Both the position numbers and the translations under genes were made by a program. 6,865 bases of DNA, from the NCBI GenBank assembly GCA_023269295.1, contig JAHFTU010000072.1, forward strand, positions 1 to 6,865, given 5' to 3'. The DNA comes from Candidatus Woesearchaeota archaeon. GTDB taxonomy: Archaea > Nanobdellota > Nanobdellia > Woesearchaeales > UBA10216. The notes below the pieces were generated by a model, which saw nothing but the letters and a program-made list of their open reading frames with translations, was not told the origin of the DNA and did no database searches. This document shows, piece after piece, positions 1 to 4,019 of the stretch. Each line of letters begins with the position of its first letter. Position 1 is the first letter of the stretch.

Positions 1-401
1 AGAAAGCCCTGAAGCTCCTGACTTACAACCTTTACTCCCTATTTGCGAACACTTGCCTTCTTGAGCAGACAACGCGGCCATTGCAAAGCATGCAATACAG
101 CGGAAAGCTAATTGACAACGGCTGGAACCTGCTTGTTTTTCCAGAGGGCGAACGCACTGACACGGGAAGAATGAAGCCGTTCAAGCAGGGAATAGGGGTG
201 CTTGCCTACGAGCTCCGGGTTCCAGTCGTTCCACTAAAGGTAGAGGGGATTTTTGACATATTCCCGAAAGGCAGCGTTCTTCCAAAAAAAGCCGGAAAAG
301 TAACTGTCAAGATCGGCAAACCAATTGCTTACGGCCAGCTTAGGGATAAATCATACATAGAGATAACGAAAGCTTTCGAAAATGCTGTTGAGAAATTATG
401 A
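1..401 (+). CDS. PlsC-family (lysophospholipid) acyltransferase, 5' end cut by the window
   Basis: The reading frame is open from position 3 to the TGA at 399-401, so the N-terminal part lies outside the window. The visible C-terminal part has PlsC-family signatures: an FPEGERT block (about nt 138-158, motif III, which binds the phosphate of the acceptor), a KPFKQGIG segment and VPVVPL (about nt 219-236, motif IV). The catalytic HX4D motif is expected upstream and cannot be checked. The family transfers an acyl group from acyl-CoA or acyl-ACP to a lysophospholipid-type acceptor at the inner membrane face. In an archaeon this is a bacterial-type lipid enzyme; close homologues can be stand-alone or fused behind an acyl-CoA synthetase (AMP-binding) domain, and the missing N-terminus leaves both possible. 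The TTG at 81 is not the start, because homology continues upstream of it. The family is confident; the substrate is unknown. Confidence 0.85.
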   Translation, partial: KALKLLTYNLYSLFANTCLLEQTTRPLQSMQYSGKLIDNGWNLLVFPEGERTDTGRMKPFKQGIGVLAYELRVPVVPLKVEGIFDIFPKGSVLPKKAGKVTVKIGKPIAYGQLRDKSYIEITKAFENAVEKL

Positions 402-417
402 TTCCCAAACCCAAAAC

Positions 418-426
418 CTTTAAAAG
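418..426 (+). promoter_or_regulatory. Possible TATA box for the tRNA-Ser transcript
   Basis: An archaeal-type TATA-like stretch (TTTAAAAG) follows an A-rich BRE-like run. Initiation about 25 bases downstream (near 448-450) would give a precursor with a leader of roughly 50 bases before the tRNA at 500. No TATA-like element lies at the closer distance, because the hairpin at 476-498 occupies that space. The assignment rests on position and composition only. Confidence 0.35.
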
Positions 427-475
427 CTGCCTGTAACTCTTCTTGGTTGACCTTTTCGGCAAGGAGGTTCTTGAT

Positions 476-498
476 CGACCTTCTTCCTAAGAAGGTCG
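476..498 (+). repeat. Perfect 10-bp inverted repeat (hairpin) directly upstream of tRNA-Ser
   Basis: CGACCTTCTT (476-485) and AAGAAGGTCG (489-498) are exact reverse complements separated by the 3-base loop CCT. The stem ends one base before the inferred first base of the mature tRNA at 500. It is not followed by a T tract, so it does not look like a terminator of the upstream acyltransferase gene. In the precursor it would form a hairpin almost stacked on the acceptor stem, at the RNase P cleavage site. A weaker hairpin (CCTT 451-454 with AAGG 461-464) precedes it. The function is unknown. Confidence 0.75.
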
Positions 499-499
499 T

Positions 500-624
500 G
501 CCGCGGTCGCGTAGCCTGGTATCGCGGTGGATTGCTAAAAACTTCGTGTTTTTTGGAAACCTACGATACCACACAAGAATTCACTGTCCGAAAGGACTCG
601 GGGGTTCAAATCCCTCCCGCGGCG
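500..624 (+). tRNA. trnS: tRNA-Ser(GCT) with a 41-base intron at 37/38
   Basis: The acceptor stem is GCCGCGG (500-506) with CCGCGGC (617-623), and the discriminator is G624, as in archaeal serine tRNAs. The D stem is GCG (509-511) with CGC (523-525), and GG at 518-519 supplies G18G19. The anticodon stem is GTGGA (527-531) with TTCAC (580-584), including one G-T pair. The anticodon is GCT (534-536), reading AGC and AGT. The long variable arm, GTCC-GAAA-GGAC (586-597), marks a class II tRNA. The T arm is 600-616 with loop TTCAAAT. The loop closes only if 538-578 is removed, giving exon 1 at 500-537 and exon 2 at 579-624, with the intron at the canonical archaeal position 37/38. No CCA is encoded. 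The bulge-helix-bulge splice motif is imperfect: three of four central pairs form. Confidence 0.93.
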
Positions 625-709
625 TTATAATCATTGACTTCGAAAGCATTTTGGCGTGCTATTGGGACAAGAACCCTTGTGGCTGAACGTAGAGAAACCA
701 AGCCATAAT
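625..709. other. Intergenic stretch between tRNA-Ser and the HEPN gene
   Basis: These 85 bases separate the + strand tRNA from the convergent - strand HEPN gene. I see no open frame with a recognisable product, no strong T tract and no convincing repeat. A short TTATAATC just after the tRNA is the only AT-rich element. Termination of either transcript must occur here, but no signal stands out. Confidence 0.5.
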
Positions 710-1177
710 TTACGCTTTCAGCCGCTTCTTTATCTCCTCCCTTAGCTTTTTGATGTAGAGGCTAAATTGAAGCTCTACTTCTTTCCAGTCTGTGGAGTCC
801 ACTGGAGTGCCATAATAGTTAATTCCGTTCCTTTTTGTCCTCACCTTTTCAAAGAAATCCCAACTGAACTCCAGTTGCGGATATTTTTCGCAGAGATACG
901 CGAATAGGCACTGGTGATTGTCGATTTTCACCTTTTCAAACTGCAAGAATGACTCTGCCAATTCATGCAACGCATCGTAATAAAGCTTATAGATGCTATT
1001 CCAGTGGTTGCTGCTCTTCGGAATGTTTTTCTTGAGAATATTTGCAGATTCCACATCGCCCTCTGAAATGGCAAGCGTCACTTTTATCTTCTCTTCACCA
1101 ACCTGCTCCGTGATAATAATTTTTCCTTCTCTTTTGCACTTCCCGAATGCTTCTTTCTGAGTCAGGTATTCAGGCAT
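710..1177 (-). CDS. HEPN-domain protein, putative toxin partner of an MNT nucleotidyltransferase
   Basis: A 155-residue soluble protein. It starts inside the stop of the upstream MNT gene (ATGCCTGA shared at 1170-1177), so translation is probably coupled; a GGGTG sequence sits just upstream of its ATG. The body fits a HEPN four-helix bundle: a helix with N60-S-I-Y..YY..AL..LAESFL (about 60-78), a DNHQCLFAYL segment (about 86-95), and a signature R113-T-K-R116-N117-G-I-N-Y121-Y122-G123. Canonical HEPN ribonuclease toxins carry RX4-6H, with a Tyr nearby (RX4HXY) that can be AMPylated by the partner MNT. Here the His position holds Tyr121, so RNase activity by the usual mechanism is doubtful. 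The neighbouring gene strongly supports an MNT/HEPN pair. The first ~50 residues may be an extra domain. Domain call good; toxicity is inferred only from the family. Confidence 0.75.
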   Translation of the reverse strand: MPEYLTQKEAFGKCKREGKIIITEQVGEEKIKVTLAISEGDVESANILKKNIPKSSNHWNSIYKLYYDALHELAESFLQFEKVKIDNHQCLFAYLCEKYPQLEFSWDFFEKVRTKRNGINYYGTPVDSTDWKEVELQFSLYIKKLREEIKKRLKA

Positions 1178-1718
1178 TTATTCCCACCCTCACAAAATCT
1201 ATATCTCCTTTGACAATGGTGCCTTTAATAATATTCCTGATTAAGCCTTCACCAAACTTGTGCAAATCCTCTTTTTTGTTGCAAGTGAATACTTGAATGT
1301 CCCTATTGAGCTTTATCTCATAACCCGCCAGCTTTAAGCCCTCGGTTTCCCCATATATAAATAGGTCTATATCGCTTTCTTTGTACCAGTCTGAGCGTGC
1401 AAAGCTTCCAAAAATTATCACAGTTTTTGCTTTTTGCAGGGAAGCCAGGTGATTCAAGAAGCCGCTATCATATAGCTTGTTTAACGCGAACAATCTTTTC
1501 CTGTTCTTATATGATGGAGATATATAATGGCTTACATAATAAGGCATTTTGCCCTGCTTTTTTATTCTTCTGATTAATCCTTCTTCAACAAACTGTTTCA
1601 GCCACCTATCTGCCTTACTTCTGGTAATCTTTGCTTCCTCAACAATTTCCTCAAAATGCCATTCCTTTGTTGGCTCGTTGAAGAATAAACTGAGGATATT
1701 TCCCTCCTTACTTTCCAT
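1170..1718 (-). CDS. Winged-helix-MNT nucleotidyltransferase, putative antitoxin/autorepressor
   Basis: A protein of 182 residues. Residues about 8-66 form a winged helix-turn-helix (a FEEIVEEAKITRSKADRWLK helix-turn-helix followed by EEGLIRRIKKQGKMPYYV as the wing). Residues about 97-176 form a minimal nucleotidyltransferase (MNT) domain: GSFARSD (104-110), S115-D116-I117-D118 with both metal-binding aspartates, and a probable third carboxylate D140 in RDIQVF. All key residues are present. In MNT/HEPN systems such proteins neutralise the HEPN partner, in some cases by adding AMP to a Tyr; the fused winged helix suggests it also binds DNA, plausibly its own promoter. The frame is open upstream to 1808, but I choose the ATG at 1718 because a TATA box lies about 27 bases upstream and the extra 30 residues would cross it. 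The gene looks AT-richer than its neighbours, compatible with transfer. Confidence 0.85.
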   Translation of the reverse strand: MESKEGNILSLFFNEPTKEWHFEEIVEEAKITRSKADRWLKQFVEEGLIRRIKKQGKMPYYVSHYISPSYKNRKRLFALNKLYDSGFLNHLASLQKAKTVIIFGSFARSDWYKESDIDLFIYGETEGLKLAGYEIKLNRDIQVFTCNKKEDLHKFGEGLIRNIIKGTIVKGDIDFVRVGINA

Positions 1719-1720
1719 AA

Positions 1721-1770
1721 TAGTACCCTTTATAGGCACTATTATATAAGCTTTTTCCTTATTGGTACTA
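1721..1770 (-). promoter_or_regulatory. Operator-like half-sites around the MNT/HEPN promoter
   Basis: Read on the gene's strand there are TAGTACC (1770-1764), TAGTGCC (1741-1735) and the inverted GGTACTA (1727-1721). The first two are direct copies with one difference, centred 29 bp apart on either side of the TATA box. The last two form an inverted repeat with a 7-bp spacer lying between the TATA box and the ATG, over the predicted transcription start. A regulator bound here would block TBP or RNA polymerase. The natural candidate is the winged helix of the first gene product. Repeats are seen directly; the operator role is inferred. Confidence 0.55.
1742..1749 (-). promoter_or_regulatory. 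TATA box of the MNT/HEPN unit
   Basis: TTATATAA lies about 27 bases upstream of the ATG at 1718, with the A-rich BRE-like sequence GGAAAAAGC just upstream on the - strand. The spacing predicts initiation at or next to the ATG, i.e. a leaderless message. This element is the reason for preferring the shorter protein start. Confidence 0.7.
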
Positions 1771-1881
1771 AACAGGCTGAGAAAGAAGCATATAGAACGA
1801 GCCTGCAACTGACGCTTTCCACTCGCCGATTTGAGATAACTCCAGCGGCGCTTTTTTCTTTTTTGTTTTTAGGTAAATAGA
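1771..1881. other. Intergenic region with T-rich tract, possible small RNA or terminator on + strand
   Basis: This stretch separates the divergent promoters of the MNT/HEPN unit and the lipoprotein gene. It holds an inverted repeat CAGGCT (1773-1778) with AGCCTG (1800-1805), and CGCCG (1824-1828) with CGGCG (1846-1850). The second pair runs directly into a nearly uninterrupted T tract (1852-1870). Stem plus T tract resembles a terminator for a + strand transcript, but no + strand gene lies immediately upstream. It may equally be a T-rich element upstream of the next promoter. No coding sequence is seen. Confidence 0.3.
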
Positions 1882-1889
1882 TTTTTAAA
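1882..1889 (+). promoter_or_regulatory. TATA box of the lipoprotein gene
   Basis: TTTTTAAA is centred about 29 bases upstream of the ATG at 1915, preceded by GTAAATAGA as a possible BRE. The distance implies a leaderless or nearly leaderless transcript, and no Shine-Dalgarno sequence precedes the ATG. Confidence 0.65.
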
Positions 1890-1914
1890 CTCCTACGTTC
1901 ATTTTTCCCATATC

Positions 1915-3351
1915 ATGAAAAGGGTGCTTTTACTTGTGGCTTTACTGGCCATGCTAATGGCTGCCTGTGTGCAGCAAAAAGCCGACATAAGCGCAGATTC
2001 TCAGAAAACCCAGCAAAACACAAGGCCGGTGCAGGATGAAAAGCACGAGACGGCCATGGCGTCTAATGACTTATTCCAGTTTGAGAATTACCTTGACATG
2101 CTCCTGAGCCAGGGGCATGGCATTGGCGATGACGTGTACGGCACAATAGTGGAGAGAATTGCCCGCATGGAGAAGGAAGGGGCAAGTGGCGAGCAATGGG
2201 AAAGAATAAAGGACAAAGCCGAACGGCTGAAGCCACAAAGCGGAGGCTCACCTGCGAAGCCTGAATCCGCATTTGCCTTGAGACAGAAAGGGCTGCTCAG
2301 CCCAAGGGGCTGCAACGGCACAGGCTCATTCAAGCTTGGAGCTTCACCAATGGCGCTTGAAGATATAGAGAAAATCCGCCCCATGGGGGGAATGACCAGC
2401 GTGCATATAACGCCCACCGACCACCAGTACTGGGATACGGTAGAATCAGATGGAAGGAGCGATGACAAAGCAAACATTGAAAGATTTAAAGTGTATGCGC
2501 CTGCTGATGGCTTCATAGTTGACATTGAGCAGCATACCGATTACAGGGTTGTGATAGAGCATTCCTGCACGTTTTACACCATATTCATCCACGTTGACAG
2601 GCTTTCTGGCAAGATAATGGCTGCTGCCGGCCTTAAGGAGGGCGAAGTAGGCAACCATGCCTGGCCGCGCATCCCTGTAAAAGAAGGTGAAGCCATCGGC
2701 ACGATTGGAATCGGGAAAGTTGACTTTTCAGTGGTTGATGCAGATGTTACGCTGAAAGGCTTCGCCAAGCCTTCAAGCTATGAGGAAGGGGAGCCGTGGA
2801 AAATACATACTGTGGACACTTTTGACTATTACAAGGGGTCGCTGAGAAGCCAGCTTATTGCCAAAAACGTGAGAACAGCAGAGCCACTTGGAGGAAAAAT
2901 TGACCATGACATTTCGGGCAGGCTCGTAGGTAACTGGTTCAAGGAGGGAACTAATGGGTACAAGTCAGACGAGAGCGAAGACTACTGGAAAACGCACCTA
3001 AGCGTGGCATACGACTCAATTGACCCATCCCAGATAATAATCTCAATAGGGAATTTTGACGGCAGGGGAGACCAGTACGGAGTAACTGGCAACTCGCCAG
3101 ACCCTGCACATGTTGACGGGCTTGTAAAATATGAACTGGTGACTTTCGACTACTTTATTGGGGACACCAGCACAAAATGGAACCCTGCCAAGTTCTCGAA
3201 TAACATCAAAGCCAGAAACCTTGGTGAAGTAAGAGGAGTTGCGCTTTTCGCGGTATTGCCTGAAAACAAGCTCAAGGCAGAATTCTTCCCAGGCAAGAAA
3301 GCCTCTGATGTCACGGGCTTCACATCAACTGCAATAATTTACGAAAGGTGA
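1915..3351 (+). CDS. Lipoprotein with degenerate M23 (LytM-like) domain
   Basis: 478 residues. A short basic start, a hydrophobic core and MAAC with Cys18 form a lipoprotein-type signal; the mature protein should be anchored to the outer face of the membrane. A polar linker and a helical segment (about 50-108) follow. Residues about 160-275 match the M23 peptidase fold block by block: H164-ITPT-D169-H170 for the first metal site, YAPADGFI (194-201) for the dG.V strand, YTIFIHVD (221-228) for the YxHL strand, VKEGEAIGTIG (255-265), and KVDFSVVD (268-275), where active enzymes have HLHFEV. Both histidines of that HxH are replaced (K268, D270), so metal hydrolysis is unlikely. The C-terminal ~200 residues (with GRLVGNWF at 336-343) seem to be a conserved extension of unknown role. 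A carbohydrate- or cell-surface-binding role is a guess. Confidence 0.8.
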   Translation: MKRVLLLVALLAMLMAACVQQKADISADSQKTQQNTRPVQDEKHETAMASNDLFQFENYLDMLLSQGHGIGDDVYGTIVERIARMEKEGASGEQWERIKDKAERLKPQSGGSPAKPESAFALRQKGLLSPRGCNGTGSFKLGASPMALEDIEKIRPMGGMTSVHITPTDHQYWDTVESDGRSDDKANIERFKVYAPADGFIVDIEQHTDYRVVIEHSCTFYTIFIHVDRLSGKIMAAAGLKEGEVGNHAWPRIPVKEGEAIGTIGIGKVDFSVVDADVTLKGFAKPSSYEEGEPWKIHTVDTFDYYKGSLRSQLIAKNVRTAEPLGGKIDHDISGRLVGNWFKEGTNGYKSDESEDYWKTHLSVAYDSIDPSQIIISIGNFDGRGDQYGVTGNSPDPAHVDGLVKYELVTFDYFIGDTSTKWNPAKFSNNIKARNLGEVRGVALFAVLPENKLKAEFFPGKKASDVTGFTSTAIIYER

Positions 3352-3356
3352 TGCAA

Positions 3357-3485
3357 ATGGCAAGATACGTGTGCACAGGAACCTGCGGCGGCTCAGTCAG
3401 CGAAGCCGAGTTTAAAAGAGGAAAGAACAAGTGCGGCACAAAGGGCTGCAACAGATACGGGAAGCAGCTTGTTATGGAGAAATAA
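3357..3485 (+). CDS. 42-residue four-cysteine (zinc-binding) small protein
   Basis: Translation from the ATG at 3357 gives a 42-residue protein starting MARYVCTGTCGG and ending before TAA at 3483-3485. Cys6 and Cys10 (CTGTC) and Cys26 and Cys31 (CGTKGC) provide four ligands for one zinc. The pattern CTGTCGG..(E)F..GK..CG...C is one I associate with tiny conserved proteins of unknown function, but I cannot name a family. The upstream GGTGA (3347-3351), complementary to the end of 16S rRNA and 5 bases from the ATG, supports this start over the ATG at 3351 that overlaps the lipoprotein stop. It is therefore probably co-transcribed with the lipoprotein. The protein is Lys/Arg-rich and has no membrane segment or signal. 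Confidence 0.75.
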   Translation: MARYVCTGTCGGSVSEAEFKRGKNKCGTKGCNRYGKQLVMEK

Positions 3486-3520
3486 GAGCACCTTCTTTTA
3501 TTGCTGCAAATATCGCAAAT

Positions 3521-3530
3521 GTTAATAAAG
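3521..3530 (+). promoter_or_regulatory. TATA-like box upstream of the 145-residue gene
   Basis: GTTAATAAAG is centred about 33 bases upstream of the ATG at 3559 and preceded by GCAAAT. Initiation would fall about 5-8 bases before the ATG. A T-rich run at 3494-3502 just upstream may end the lipoprotein transcript. Confidence 0.5.
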
Positions 3531-3558
3531 CCCGTAAAGCTCACTTTGTCCGAAGAAA

Positions 3559-3996
3559 ATGACAGAACCGATAGACGATTTGATTGATAAAGCAATAGAA
3601 AACCTGCGACAAACTAGGAAGAGGGCTAAACTTATGAGCGGTCCCGTAGAAAAGTGGAGCATACCACGCTACATTGATGCTTTAGGTTTTGCTATGAGGG
3701 CAATGGATAACGTAAACGAGGCACTTCGAAGGCAAGGTTACAGCAACCACCCAGAATACGAGAGGCTGCAGGCGTCTGAATTGTTTTATCACAGGATGCT
3801 GAGGCTTGGCCACATTACGATTGGCTCTGTAATAAAGGCATTGGACAGACACGAGGTGCCTGAAGATGTCGTAAGAAGCGCCTGCGTTTACGCTTATCTT
3901 CACCCAAAAGTGAGGGAAGCCATTAAGGAAGGCTACGGCCTAGTTCCCCTTATTGTGCCGGTGCCGCCAAAAAGCTCCCCTCAGAAACCTATTTAA
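3559..3996 (+). CDS. Helical protein of unknown function, 145 residues
   Basis: I do not recognise this protein. It has no signal peptide or membrane segment and is predicted mostly helical: an amphipathic start (IDDLIDKAIENLRQTRKRAK, 5-24), a helix around YIDALGFAMRAMDNVNEALRR (38-58), and two further helices (about 66-98 and 101-124). The tail after 128 is Pro/Val/Lys-rich (VPLIVPVPPKSSPQKP) and probably disordered, possibly a short binding motif. There are two internal basic clusters (RQTRKRAK; RRQG). The ATG at 3559 is chosen because a TATA-like box precedes it at leaderless spacing and the helical sequence begins at once. Its stop overlaps the TATA box of the next gene, so the two are adjacent but can be transcribed separately. 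Confidence 0.7.
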   Translation: MTEPIDDLIDKAIENLRQTRKRAKLMSGPVEKWSIPRYIDALGFAMRAMDNVNEALRRQGYSNHPEYERLQASELFYHRMLRLGHITIGSVIKALDRHEVPEDVVRSACVYAYLHPKVREAIKEGYGLVPLIVPVPPKSSPQKPI

Positions 3997-3998
3997 AT
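3990..3998 (+). promoter_or_regulatory. TATA box of the 515-/167-residue gene pair
   Basis: TATTTAAAT, preceded by CAGAAACC (BRE-like), is centred about 26-27 bases before the ATG at 4020. The predicted transcript is leaderless. The box overlaps the stop codon of the preceding gene (3994-3996). Confidence 0.65.
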
Positions 3999-4019
3999 CT
4001 TGCCGGATTCGCTGGTTCT

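Noticed and set aside
329..574. 81-residue - strand frame
   Set aside because: Antisense to the acyltransferase end and the tRNA; no promoter and no recognisable protein.
538..578. Intron as a box C/D guide RNA
   Set aside because: At 41 bases it lacks recognisable box C (RTGATGA) and box D (CTGA) elements, unlike the guide-bearing archaeal tRNA-Trp intron.
447..686. 79-residue + strand frame across the tRNA region
   Set aside because: It runs through the tRNA hairpin leader, exons and intron; its protein has no family character and the RNA gene explains the sequence.
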